This document shows, piece by piece, positions 1 through 5,848 of a stretch of DNA of 5,898 nucleotides; within the stretch, counting starts at the first letter, position 1, and each line of letters begins with the position of its first letter. Below the pieces are notes generated by a model, which saw only the letters and a program-made list of their open reading frames with translations, made no database searches and was not told the origin of the DNA. The DNA comes from an uncultured Eubacteriales bacterium. GTDB lineage: Bacteria; Bacillota; Clostridia; Christensenellales; Christensenellaceae. The stretch is from NCBI GenBank assembly GCA_900554725.1, contig USII01000072.1, forward strand, positions 1 through 5,898. The letters run 5' to 3'. The position numbers and the translations under genes were made by a program.

Positions 1-125
1 GAATGGAGGCGTTTCCCCTGATCGGGAAAAAACATGTGGTCTGCTATTACAGCCTTACAGCAGAGGAATTCGCGGCGCGGCCCAAGATAGCATTTCGCGC
101 CTTCACGATAGAGAGCAAAAGATAA
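1..125 (+). CDS. C-terminal end of an unidentified protein (5' truncated by window edge)
   Basis: The frame starting at base 3 stays open to a TAA at 123-125 and gives about 40 residues ending RAFTIESKR. Its codons (CTG, ATC, AGC, GCG, GAG) match those of the genes downstream, which favours this frame over the alternative open frame that begins at base 2. The ATG at 3-5 is more likely an internal methionine than a start, because nothing upstream is visible. The fragment mixes hydrophobic strand-like stretches (HVVCYYS) with basic residues and carries no motif I recognise, so I assign no function. It ends 46 nt before the DSD1-family gene on the same strand, with no terminator or convincing promoter between, so it may be the preceding gene of the same operon. 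Confidence 0.6.
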   Translation, partial: MEAFPLIGKKHVVCYYSLTAEEFAARPKIAFRAFTIESKR

Positions 126-171
126 AAAACCGTCAAGCGGAAAATAAAATTAGAAAGCGGGAAAGAGAAAT

Positions 172-1230
172 ATGAAACTAAAAGAGTTGGAAACGCCTGC
201 GCTGGTTGTAGATCTGGATGCTTTAGAGCAAAACATAGCGCGCATGGGGCAGATTATGAGCAGTTCCAAGGCAAAGCTGCGGCCGCACTATAAATCGCAT
301 AAATGCGTGGAAATCGCAAAAATGCAGATCGCCGCCGGAGCCAAAGGGATTACCTGTGCCAAGCTTTCTGAAGCGGAGGGGCTCATCGAGGCGGGAATTG
401 AAGATGTGCTTATCGCAAATCAGGTGGTACAGCCTTCCAAGGTGCTCAGGTTGGCGGCGCTGGCAAAAAAGTGCCGGCTGACGGTTTGCGTCGATTGTGA
501 AGAAAATGTGGATGCCATATCGCAAGCAGCGCAGATGATGGGCAGCACAGTGCACTGCTATGTAGAATACGATGTGGGAATGAACCGCTGCGGCGTCTAT
601 TCCTTTGAGGATTTTTACAGGATAGCCAAGCACATTATGGCCTGCAAAAATCTCACATTTGATGGAATCCAGGCATATGCCGGGCAGCTTTCCCATAAAG
701 ATCTGCAAATCCGCGTGCCAGGTGTGGAGCAGGTAGAGCGCACTCTGAGGGAGCTGAAGGCGTATCTGGAGGAGCGGGGCATCCAGGTGCAGCAGATCAG
801 CGGCGGCAGCACGGGCACGGTAGAGATGAAGGCGGCGCATGGCATATATACGGAAATACAGGCGGGCAGTTATCTGTTTTCAGATACCTCCTATGGGCGC
901 TTTGGCCTGCCTTTTCAGAATGCGCTGTTTGTACTGTCTGCCGTCATAAGCAAGAACCCGAAGACAGTCGTGGTAGATGCAGGGATTAAAAGCTTTGGCG
1001 TCGATCAAACGCCCCCCTACCCGGTGAAAAACCCCTCTTTGCAGATCAAGCTCCACGAAGAGCACTGCGCAATTTTCCAGGAAAATTCCAAATTGCAGAT
1101 TGGAGAGCAGGTGGCCTTTTATCCAGGGCATTGCTGCACGACTGTAAACCTCTATGACTACCTGTACCTGGCTCGCGGAGAAGTGGTGGTAGATAGAATT
1201 CCGGTGACGGGAAGAGGGAAAAACCAATGA
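172..1230 (+). CDS. DSD1-family PLP-dependent enzyme (D-threonine aldolase / D-serine dehydratase-like)
   Basis: This 352-residue protein has the fold-type III (alanine racemase N-terminal-like) signature of the D-threonine aldolase / eukaryotic-type D-serine dehydratase family. It opens with ETPALVVDLDALEQNI. RPHYKSHK follows at 37-44, with Lys41 the expected PLP Schiff-base lysine, and then CAKLSEAEGLIEAGI and DVLIANQVV. Near the C-terminus, PGHCC places His320 and Cys322 in the HxC arrangement that binds the divalent metal in this family. Length is typical. Members cleave or dehydrate beta-hydroxy D-amino acids (D-threonine, D-serine, 3-hydroxy-D-aspartate) in the cytosol; the exact substrate cannot be read from sequence. 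The ATG at 172 has a purine-rich, weak ribosome binding site (GGGAAAGAG). The stop overlaps the next gene's start as ATGA, so the two are probably translated together. Confidence 0.9.
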   Translation: MKLKELETPALVVDLDALEQNIARMGQIMSSSKAKLRPHYKSHKCVEIAKMQIAAGAKGITCAKLSEAEGLIEAGIEDVLIANQVVQPSKVLRLAALAKKCRLTVCVDCEENVDAISQAAQMMGSTVHCYVEYDVGMNRCGVYSFEDFYRIAKHIMACKNLTFDGIQAYAGQLSHKDLQIRVPGVEQVERTLRELKAYLEERGIQVQQISGGSTGTVEMKAAHGIYTEIQAGSYLFSDTSYGRFGLPFQNALFVLSAVISKNPKTVVVDAGIKSFGVDQTPPYPVKNPSLQIKLHEEHCAIFQENSKLQIGEQVAFYPGHCCTTVNLYDYLYLARGEVVVDRIPVTGRGKNQ

Positions 1231-1787
1231 AAATCCGAAAAGTATTGCCCTCGGATGCGGCGCGCCTGCTGGAAATCTACAAACCTTATGTGGAACAAAC
1301 TAGCATCACCTTTGAATATGAGCTGCCCGAACTTGAGGAATTTGAAGAAAGGATCAGGGATATTAGTTCAAGATATCCCTATCTGGTTTTGGAAGAGGAG
1401 AAAATTTGGGGCTATGCCTATGCGCATAAAGCACAGGAGCGGGCTGCGTATGGCTGGAATGCGGAGCTTTCCATCTATCTGGATTCCTCTATCCGGGGCA
1501 GAGGAATGGGCAGGCGGCTCTATCATGCGTTGATGGAGATTTTAAAGCTTCAGAAAGTGCAAAACCTCTATGCCCTGATTACGCACCCAAACGAAAGAAG
1601 CGAAGCATTGCACGAAAAGATGGGCTTTGTTTACTGCGGGTGCTATCCCAAAACGGGCTTTAAAGGGGGAAAATGGCATGATGTGCGGCTTTATGCGCGC
1701 AGCATCGGCGCGCACGAATGCCCGCCCAGCCCCTTTCTTCCCATCGATCAAATTCCGGAAAAGCTGATAGATGATATTTTAAATTAG
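1227..1787 (+). CDS. GNAT N-acetyltransferase, phosphinothricin acetyltransferase (PAT)-like
   Basis: This 186-residue protein is a GCN5-related acetyltransferase of the PAT/MnaT subgroup, which acetylates the amino group of small molecules, often amino acid analogues, using acetyl-CoA. The N-terminal IRKVLPSDAARLLEIY is the usual beta1-alpha1, and TSITFEYELP matches the PAT substrate-loop region. The acetyl-CoA pyrophosphate loop (motif A) is RGRGMG at 90-95. HPNERSEALHEKMGF at 120-134 is the conserved alpha4 segment, and KTGFKGGKWHDVRLYAR at 142-158 is the PAT-type C-terminal signature. About 25 extra residues beyond it (from Gly161) are proline-rich and not part of the core fold. The start ATG overlaps the upstream stop (ATGA), and GAGGG lies 8 nt before it inside the upstream gene. 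Pairing with a D-amino-acid enzyme suggests, as inference only, an amino-acid-like substrate. Real resistance to phosphinothricin should not be assumed. Confidence 0.9.
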   Translation: MKIRKVLPSDAARLLEIYKPYVEQTSITFEYELPELEEFEERIRDISSRYPYLVLEEEKIWGYAYAHKAQERAAYGWNAELSIYLDSSIRGRGMGRRLYHALMEILKLQKVQNLYALITHPNERSEALHEKMGFVYCGCYPKTGFKGGKWHDVRLYARSIGAHECPPSPFLPIDQIPEKLIDDILN

Positions 1788-1792
1788 CCGCG

Positions 1793-1868
1793 AAACTGGT
1801 AGTATTACTGATATGATATTGCCGGCAGTTTTCGGTTTCTAAAAGCAGCAGATTATGCTGCTCTAAAA
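1793..1868 (+). other. Hairpin-rich intergenic stretch after the GNAT gene
   Basis: Two small inverted repeats can be seen between the GNAT stop and the main terminator. AAACTG (1793-1798) pairs with CAGTTT (1826-1831). AGCAGCA (1844-1850) pairs perfectly with TGCTGCT (1856-1862) around a 5-nt loop. Neither is followed by a real T-tract, so neither looks like a terminator alone. They may be 3' UTR structure of the upstream operon. I see no gene or convincing promoter here. Confidence 0.35.
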
Positions 1869-1889
1869 TGGGCTTATTACCGGCTGTTA

Positions 1890-1933
1890 AAAGAAAAAAG
1901 GGATGTAATACAGTGGCACATCCCTTTTTCTTT
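1890..1933 (+). terminator. Intrinsic terminator of the DSD1-GNAT operon
   Basis: GGGATGT (1900-1906) pairs with ACATCCC (1918-1924) around an 11-nt loop. The stem is extended by A-rich sequence on the left and TTTTTCTTT on the right, with one bulged A. The GC-containing stem followed by a T-run fits a Rho-independent terminator on the plus strand. The flanking A-run means it could also act on the other strand, but no minus-strand gene needs it here. It lies about 100 nt after the GNAT stop and 65 nt before the DedA-like gene, so it may also regulate read-through into that gene. Confidence 0.8.
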
Positions 1934-1959
1934 GCGTCTAAAACCCAAAAAAGGGGAAT

Positions 1960-2022
1960 ATGGATAATAGCAAAAAACGCGAAAGGGATCTTCTTTATTG
2001 GATAATGCTATCGTTGAGATGA
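1960..2022 (+). CDS. Possible 20-residue upstream ORF or displaced 5' end of the DedA-like gene
   Basis: An ATG at 1960 follows the purine-rich AAAAAAGGGG (spacing only about 4 nt) and encodes MDNSKKRERDLLYWIMLSLR before a TGA at 2020-2022. That TGA overlaps an ATG at 2019-2021 (ATGA), which is Met8 of the DedA-like frame. It could be a leader peptide that couples translation, or the true N-terminus of the DedA-like gene shifted out of frame by one base in the A6 run at 1972-1977. It could also be chance. No homology is claimed. Confidence 0.25.
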   Translation: MDNSKKRERDLLYWIMLSLR

Positions 2023-2630
2023 TTGCCCGGTATGGCCTGGCGGCAATTTTTCTGGCCGTATTTTTGGAATATGCCTGTTTCCCCGTACCCAGCGAAATTG
2101 TTTTGCCACTCTCCGGAGCGGTGGCCGCGCAGGGAGGAATCCCCTTTTTTACAGTCTACCTTGTGTGTATCGGGGCGGGGCTGGCGGGCAGTTTGCTGGA
2201 TTATGGCCTGGCCCGGTGGGGCGGAGAGAAGGCACTGCAAAAGCTGGGGAACCGCTTCCCAAAATTTGCAGGTGGAGTGGAGGCTGCGCGCTTAAAATTT
2301 GAGCGATATGCTGCGCTTTCGGCTGGGCTTTGCCGGATGGTTCCTCTGTGCAGAACATATATTTCCTTTGTTGCCGGGCTGGCAAAGCAAAACCTGGGCA
2401 CATTTATAGCGGCATCGGCGGCGGGCATCGCGGTATGGAATGCGCTGCTTGTTTGGGCAGGGTATCTGCTTGGGGAAAACTGGGCTCTGGTGGGCGAATA
2501 CTATGAAAAATACAAATATGCCATGCTGGCCATGCTGGTGCTGGGGGTTTTTGCTTATCTTTGCATCAAGCGCGCGGCAAACCGCAAGGAAGAGGAGGCC
2601 ATAAAAAGTGCCCAGAGAAAAAGAAAATGA
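1998..2630 (+). CDS. DedA-family (SNARE-associated / VTT-domain) inner membrane protein
   Basis: This 210-residue, strongly hydrophobic protein has the DedA/VTT layout. LEYACFPVPSEIVLPLSG at 23-40 is the re-entrant hairpin with the P-x-P-S-E motif, with Glu24 and Glu33 probably matching the family's essential acidic pair. GSLLDYGLARWGG at 64-76 follows, and then GLCRMVPLCRTYISFVAG at 110-127, whose Arg113 and Arg119 keep the spacing of the essential arginines in E. coli YqjA/YghB. WNALLVWAGYLLGENW and a last membrane segment at about 173-192 precede a basic cytoplasmic tail. DedA proteins act in the cell membrane; several are now linked to lipid (undecaprenyl phosphate or phospholipid) scrambling and to envelope and pH homeostasis. 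The start used here is a TTG at 1998 with AAAGGG about 10 nt upstream. An ATG at 2019 (Met8) is a credible alternative. No clear sigma-A promoter is visible. Confidence 0.88.
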   Translation: MDNAIVEMIARYGLAAIFLAVFLEYACFPVPSEIVLPLSGAVAAQGGIPFFTVYLVCIGAGLAGSLLDYGLARWGGEKALQKLGNRFPKFAGGVEAARLKFERYAALSAGLCRMVPLCRTYISFVAGLAKQNLGTFIAASAAGIAVWNALLVWAGYLLGENWALVGEYYEKYKYAMLAMLVLGVFAYLCIKRAANRKEEEAIKSAQRKRK

Positions 2631-2649
2631 TCTGTGTAGAGCGCACTAT

Positions 2650-2684
2650 GAGAAAAAACGCATCTAGCCTATTATGTTTTTCTC
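2650..2684 (+). terminator. Weak hairpin after the DedA-like gene, possible terminator
   Basis: GAGAAAAA (2650-2657) pairs with TTTTTCTC (2677-2684) around a 19-nt loop, about 20 nt after the DedA-like stop. The stem is A/U rich, and the T-run lies within its 3' arm rather than after a GC stem, so it would be a poor Rho-independent terminator. It is the best candidate for the end of this transcript before the convergent mgsA gene. Confidence 0.3.
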
Positions 2685-2704
2685 TTAAAGGCGACAACGC
2701 CACG

Positions 2705-2730
2705 GCGCTTGCCTGAGAGTGTGAAAGCGC
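2705..2730. repeat. Short inverted repeat in the convergent spacer
   Basis: GCGCTT (2705-2710) pairs with AAGCGC (2725-2730) around a 14-nt loop. There is no T-tract on either strand, so it is not an intrinsic terminator. It sits in the 157-nt spacer (2631-2787) between two convergent genes. The rest of that spacer is purine-rich and I see no gene in it. Confidence 0.3.
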
Positions 2731-2776
2731 GGAAACAGAGAGCAAGACTATGGGGAGAGTGGGAAAGGAGAGCGTG

Positions 2777-2812
2777 GAAATAAACAAACAGCAGGCATAT
2801 TTTGCCTGCTGT
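2777..2812 (-). terminator. Intrinsic terminator of mgsA
   Basis: A perfect 10-bp stem, ACAGCAGGCA (2788-2797) with TGCCTGCTGT (2803-2812), closes a 5-nt loop. Read on the minus strand it is followed by TTTGTTTATTT (through about 2777), a good U-rich tail. It begins 16 nt after the mgsA stop codon. On the plus strand there is no T-tract after the stem, so it serves the minus-strand gene. Confidence 0.88.
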
Positions 2813-2828
2813 ATCGTGCGCCTCAAAG

Positions 2829-3296
2829 CTAAAGCGTTTCTGCGCGCATCTTGATATTTTGCTGAAAGTTGATGATCTCGTGCTCGTATTCCTCCTCCAT
2901 ATAGCGGGAGGTCAGCAGAAAATCTGCGGTCGCCTTGTTGTTGGCGATGGGAATATCGTATACCTGGGCAATGCGCAGCAGGGCTTTCACATCGGGATCG
3001 TGCGGCTGGGCAGTAAGCGGATCTGAAAAGAAGATGACAAAATCGATTTTACCCTCTACAATCTGCGCGCCGATCTGCATATCGCCTCCAAGAGGGCCGC
3101 TGTTGTAGCCGCGCACGGGCAGGCCGGTTTGCATGTTTATCATTCGCGCCGTAGTTCCCGTGCCATAAAGAAAATGCCGATTGAGGGTTTGCTTGTGCTC
3201 CCTGCACCATTCGATGAGCTCTGCTTTTTTATTGTCGTGAGCGATCAGTGCAATATTTTTCTGCTTGCCGATGACCTGCACAATGTATTCCGACAT
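2829..3296 (-). CDS. mgsA: Methylglyoxal synthase
   Basis: MgsA converts dihydroxyacetone phosphate to methylglyoxal and phosphate, a cytosolic bypass of lower glycolysis that relieves sugar-phosphate build-up and phosphate shortage. With the start at the ATG at 3296 the protein is 155 residues, close to the 152 of E. coli. The residues line up one position later than in E. coli: His20-Asp21 (AHDNKK), the phosphate-binding GTGTT at 45-49, SGPLGGD at 66-72 with catalytic Asp72, Asp92 (SDPL), His99 and Asp102 (PHDPDVKALLR). All known active-site residues are present, so it should be active. An upstream in-frame TTG at 3311 would add five residues but overlaps GGGAGG (3304-3309), which is the ribosome binding site 7 nt before the ATG. 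The gene is transcribed alone, from its own promoter to its own terminator. Confidence 0.95.
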   Translation of the reverse strand: MSEYIVQVIGKQKNIALIAHDNKKAELIEWCREHKQTLNRHFLYGTGTTARMINMQTGLPVRGYNSGPLGGDMQIGAQIVEGKIDFVIFFSDPLTAQPHDPDVKALLRIAQVYDIPIANNKATADFLLTSRYMEEEYEHEIINFQQNIKMRAETL

Positions 3297-3326
3297 GTTT
3301 TTTCCTCCCAAGCTCCAGTTTATATC

Positions 3327-3355
3327 AGTATAGCACGAAAACCGGGATAGGAAAA
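3327..3355 (-). promoter_or_regulatory. Extended -10 promoter of mgsA
   Basis: On the minus strand TGCTATACT (3335-3327) gives a TATACT -10 box with the TGn extension. The matching -35 position 17 bp upstream reads TTTTCC (3355-3350), a poor match, which is usual for extended -10 promoters. Transcription would begin near 3320, leaving a leader of about 24 nt that carries only the ribosome binding site. Confidence 0.65.
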
Positions 3356-3455
3356 GGAAAAACAGGAAGAGCGCGAAAGAAACTTTGCCGTGCAGGTGCC
3401 TATAATTTATAGAACAACGGGGAAACGACAGGGCTTTTCTGGAAAAATATCTGGA

Positions 3456-3503
3456 GCAAAATAAAAAGGAAGCGAAATCAAATTCGCTTCCTTTTTATTT
3501 TGC
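3456..3503 (-). terminator. Terminator of glnN with 21-bp perfect arms
   Basis: The arms 3456-3476 and 3483-3503 are perfectly complementary over 21 bp around the 6-nt loop ATCAAA. The core GGAAGCGAA/TTCGCTTCC is flanked by A-rich and T-rich runs, so on either strand the stem ends in CCTTTTTATTTT. It lies a few bases beyond the glnN stop codon and ends that transcript. It is symmetric enough to block transcription in both directions. The stretch from here to the mgsA promoter (about 3356-3455) holds no gene that I can see. Confidence 0.9.
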
Positions 3504-3509
3504 ATTCCC

Positions 3510-5603
3510 TTAAGATACTGAGAAGAGAAGCTGACCGTAGGTAGGATAGGGGAGGTATTCCTCGCCCAAATTGACTTCAATTTGATCTCCCACAGCGCGC
3601 AGTTCCTGCATCCTTGGAATGACCTGATCCCGGTAGTATTCGGCCGTTGCCCGAATATCCCCGCATTCCGCAGCGCACATCAGGGCATTTTCCAGCTCAT
3701 CCGCCGATTTCATCAGGCAGGAGGAAAGCTTGGAAAGCTTTTCGATGAGCGCAATTTCGCTCTCACAGGAGATGCTGCTGGAAAGCTCTTTTTTGGCAAG
3801 GGCATTTTTGGAGAGGGCGCCGCTATATGCGCTTACCGCGGGGAAGATATCTTTCTTGGCCATATCCAGCATGGTGAGGCCTTCGATGTTGAGCACCTTG
3901 CAGTAGTTCTCCATGAGGATTTCATAGCGCGAATAGATTTCGGGAGCATGGAAAATGCCATGGCGTTCGAACAGGGCGATGTTTTCCGGGCGGATATAGT
4001 AGGGCAGGGCATCTACCGTTGTCTTCAGGTTCAAAAGGCCTCTGCGCTCCGCCTCCTGCGCCCACTCTTCCGTATAGCCATCTCCGTTAAAGATGATGCG
4101 CTTATGGGCGTTCAGAGTATTTTTGACCAGCGCCTGGAGCTCCTTGTTAAAATCTTTGGCCTGCTCCAGCTGATCTGCAAATTCCATCAGGGAATCTGCG
4201 ACGATGGTATTGAGGATGTAGTTGGTGCAGGCGATGGAATCGCTGGAGCCCAGCATCCGGAATTCAAACTTGTTGCCCGTAAAGGCGAAGGGGGAAGTTC
4301 TGTTGCGATCGGTATTATCCCGGGGAAGGCGAGGCAAAACATGTACGCCAACAGCTATCTGCCCGGCATCGCTCTTATCGTAGGGGACTCCCTTCATAAT
4401 GGCATCTAGAATGGCGGTCAGCTCATCGCCTAAAAACATGGACATAATGGCAGGAGGCGCTTCGTGCCCGCCCAGGCGGTGATCGTTGCCCGCGCTGGCG
4501 ACGGAAATCCGCAAAAGATCCTGGTGCTCATCTACTGCTTTGATGACGGAGCAGAGGAACAGCAGGAACTGAGCATTTTCTTCGGGCGAGCTGCCCGGCT
4601 CCAAAAGGTTCTCGCCATCATCCGTGCAGAGAGACCAGTTGTTATGCTTGCCCGAGCCGTTGACGCCGGCGAAGGGCTTCTCGTGCAGCAGGCAGGTGAG
4701 CCCATGCCGTTTGGCCACTTTTTTCATGATTTCCATGGTCAACTGATTATGATCGGTGGCGATATTGGTGGTGGTGAAGATGGGGGCGAGCTCATGCTGC
4801 GAAGGCGCAACTTCGTTATGCTCCGTTTTGGCCAAAATGCCAATCTTCCAAAGCTCAACATCCAGATCCCGCATAAATTCGGCAACTCTTGTCTTGATGC
4901 TGCCAAAATAGTGATCCGAGAGCTCCTGGCCCTTTGGGGGCTTGGCGCCAAAAAGCGTGCGCCCCGTAAAGAAGAGATCTTTTCTCTTGTTGAAAAGCTC
5001 GGTATCGATTAAAAAGTACTCCTGCTCCGGGCCGACGGTGGAGATGACATTGGTGACTTCCTGATTGCCAAACAGCCGCAGGATGCGCAGGGCCTGCTTG
5101 TTGAGCGCTTCCATTGAGCGCAGCAAAGGCGTTTTCTTATCGAGAGCCTGGCCATTGTAGGAACAGAAAGCCGTTGGGATACATAGAACGCCATCTTTGA
5201 TAAAGGCATAGGATGTTGGGTCCCAAGCGGTGTAGCCCCGCGCTTCAAATGTCGCCCGCAGCCCGCCGGAGGGAAAGCTGGAGGCATCCGGTTCGCCCTT
5301 TACCAGCTCTTTTCCGGAAAATTCCAAAATGATGCCGCCGTCCGATGTTGGGGTAATAAAGGAATCGTGCTTTTCTGCAGTAATGCCGGTCATGGGCTGG
5401 AACCAATGTGTATAGTGCGTTGCGCCCTTTTCAATAGCCCAGGATTTCATCGCGTTGGCCACAGCCCCGGCGATTTCAGGATCCAAAGACTTGCCGTTGC
5501 GTATCGTCTTTTTAAGAGCCCGGTAGATATCCTTGGGCAGCTTTTCGCGCATTGCCGAATCTCCAAAGACCATACTTCCAAAAATTTCGGAAATCTCTGC
5601 CAT
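3510..5603 (-). CDS. glnN: Glutamine synthetase type III (GSIII)
   Basis: GSIII makes glutamine from glutamate, ammonia and ATP, the entry point of ammonia assimilation, as a large cytosolic dodecamer. The 697-residue length fits GSIII (about 700) and not GSI or GSII (about 350-470). The GSIII-specific N-terminal region runs to roughly residue 185 and includes THWFQPMTG and [20 protein letters not shown]. Catalytic-domain motifs are [11 protein letters not shown] (190-200), [14 protein letters not shown] (261-274), [18 protein letters not shown] (307-324) and [16 protein letters not shown] (434-449). An alpha-helical C-terminal domain follows from about 485. The metal- and nucleotide-binding acidic residues and the substrate-binding arginine region look intact. 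An in-frame TTG at 5627 would add eight residues, but GGGAGG (5611-5616) stands 7 nt before the ATG at 5603, so I use the ATG. Its leader carries a terminator-like hairpin (see separate entry). Confidence 0.97.
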   Translation of the reverse strand: MAEISEIFGSMVFGDSAMREKLPKDIYRALKKTIRNGKSLDPEIAGAVANAMKSWAIEKGATHYTHWFQPMTGITAEKHDSFITPTSDGGIILEFSGKELVKGEPDASSFPSGGLRATFEARGYTAWDPTSYAFIKDGVLCIPTAFCSYNGQALDKKTPLLRSMEALNKQALRILRLFGNQEVTNVISTVGPEQEYFLIDTELFNKRKDLFFTGRTLFGAKPPKGQELSDHYFGSIKTRVAEFMRDLDVELWKIGILAKTEHNEVAPSQHELAPIFTTTNIATDHNQLTMEIMKKVAKRHGLTCLLHEKPFAGVNGSGKHNNWSLCTDDGENLLEPGSSPEENAQFLLFLCSVIKAVDEHQDLLRISVASAGNDHRLGGHEAPPAIMSMFLGDELTAILDAIMKGVPYDKSDAGQIAVGVHVLPRLPRDNTDRNRTSPFAFTGNKFEFRMLGSSDSIACTNYILNTIVADSLMEFADQLEQAKDFNKELQALVKNTLNAHKRIIFNGDGYTEEWAQEAERRGLLNLKTTVDALPYYIRPENIALFERHGIFHAPEIYSRYEILMENYCKVLNIEGLTMLDMAKKDIFPAVSAYSGALSKNALAKKELSSSISCESEIALIEKLSKLSSCLMKSADELENALMCAAECGDIRATAEYYRDQVIPRMQELRAVGDQIEVNLGEEYLPYPTYGQLLFSVS

Positions 5604-5638
5604 ACCATATCCTCCCTGTGTGATCAAAAATTTTTATT

Positions 5639-5674
5639 AAAAAAGGCGCAACAGAATATCTCTGCAGCGCCTTT
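5639..5674 (-). terminator. Terminator-like hairpin in the glnN leader (possible attenuator)
   Basis: In the glnN 5' leader the minus strand folds AAAGGCGC (5674-5667) against GCGCCTTT (5649-5642). A further inner pairing CAGA/TCTG closes a GATAT loop. A run of six T (5644-5639) follows at once. It lies downstream of the glnN promoter and 36 nt before the start codon, so if it folds freely it would stop transcription before glnN. That position is what an attenuator or antitermination target looks like; the signal that controls it is not identifiable from sequence. Confidence 0.7.
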
Positions 5675-5678
5675 GCTG
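5665..5678 (-). promoter_or_regulatory. Candidate competing (antiterminator) hairpin in the glnN leader
   Basis: On the minus strand CAGC (5678-5675) can pair with GCTG (5668-5665) around the six-base loop AAAGGC. This uses the 5' arm of the terminator, so both structures cannot form together. The loop has A at position 1 and G at position 4, as in hexaloops bound by ANTAR-domain antiterminators. The stem is only 4 bp, however, and I find no convincing second A1/G4 hexaloop, so this is a weak candidate. Confidence 0.25.
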
Positions 5679-5689
5679 TCTATGAAAAA

Positions 5690-5718
5690 AGTATAGCGTA
5701 TGGGAAAAAAACTGTCAA
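5690..5718 (-). promoter_or_regulatory. Sigma-A promoter of glnN
   Basis: On the minus strand TTGACA (5718-5713) is followed after exactly 17 bp by TATACT (5695-5690). This is a perfect -35 and a near-perfect -10, and transcription should begin near A5683. The resulting leader is about 80 nt and contains the terminator-like hairpin. A strong core promoter combined with a leader terminator suggests that control is exerted mainly after initiation. Confidence 0.88.
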
Positions 5719-5782
5719 TATATTTTTCCTTTGGGAATGAAATCCGGGCTCTCTGTGCGCCGCAGGCGGGATTGACAGTTTT
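5708..5782. repeat. 12-bp inverted repeat spanning both divergent -35 boxes
   Basis: AAAACTGTCAAT (5708-5719) and ATTGACAGTTTT (5771-5782) are exact reverse complements separated by 51 bp. Each arm contains the TTGACA box of one divergent promoter plus the next bases into its spacer. The match extends beyond the hexamer by six bases, more than the shared -35 consensus requires, so the arms may also be binding sites for a common regulator. Confidence 0.6.
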
Positions 5783-5800
5783 CAAAATGCCCCATATAAT
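5772..5800 (+). promoter_or_regulatory. Full-consensus sigma-A promoter of the right-edge gene
   Basis: TTGACA (5772-5777), a 17-bp spacer and TATAAT (5795-5800) match the sigma-A/sigma-70 consensus at all twelve positions. Transcription would begin near 5806, giving a leader of about 42 nt before the ATG at 5849. No hairpin of note is seen in this leader. Such a perfect core promoter implies high basal output unless a repressor acts on it. Confidence 0.92.
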
Positions 5801-5848
5801 CGAATATATCGCCATGTAGAGCCCAAAAGTTTTAGAAGGAGAGGAAAA

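Noticed and set aside
2..175. Alternative open frame at the left edge, ending in ATGA overlap with the DSD1-family start
   Set aside because: The overlap is tempting, but its codon use and composition (long K/R/E-rich tail over A-rich spacer) are poor compared with the frame ending at 125.
223..840. Minus-strand open frame (205 residues) opposite the DSD1-family gene
   Set aside because: The plus strand here encodes an unbroken, motif-complete PLP enzyme; the antisense frame has no recognisable features.
2648..2716. Short ORF encoding a 22-residue peptide after the DedA-like gene
   Set aside because: No ribosome binding site before its ATG, and it lies across the hairpins of the spacer; not supportable as a gene.
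2695..2730. Minus-strand CTCTCAGGCAA resembling the 3' end of a glycine riboswitch aptamer
   Set aside because: The partner GGAGAG arm and the conserved core are absent on that strand, and no gene follows in the right orientation.
3401..3406. TATAAT on the plus strand upstream of the glnN terminator, as a promoter for a small RNA
   Set aside because: There is no -35-like sequence at 16-18 bp (AGAAAC at 17 bp) and no TGn extension, so it is most likely chance.
3582..4409. Long plus-strand open frame (275 residues) opposite glnN
   Set aside because: It is wholly antisense to a clear GSIII coding region, has no family motif or placed ribosome binding site, and arises from the codon bias of glnN.
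4464..5012. Plus-strand open frame (182 residues) opposite glnN
   Set aside because: Also antisense to intact GSIII motifs, with low-complexity composition and no recognisable domain; treated as a shadow.
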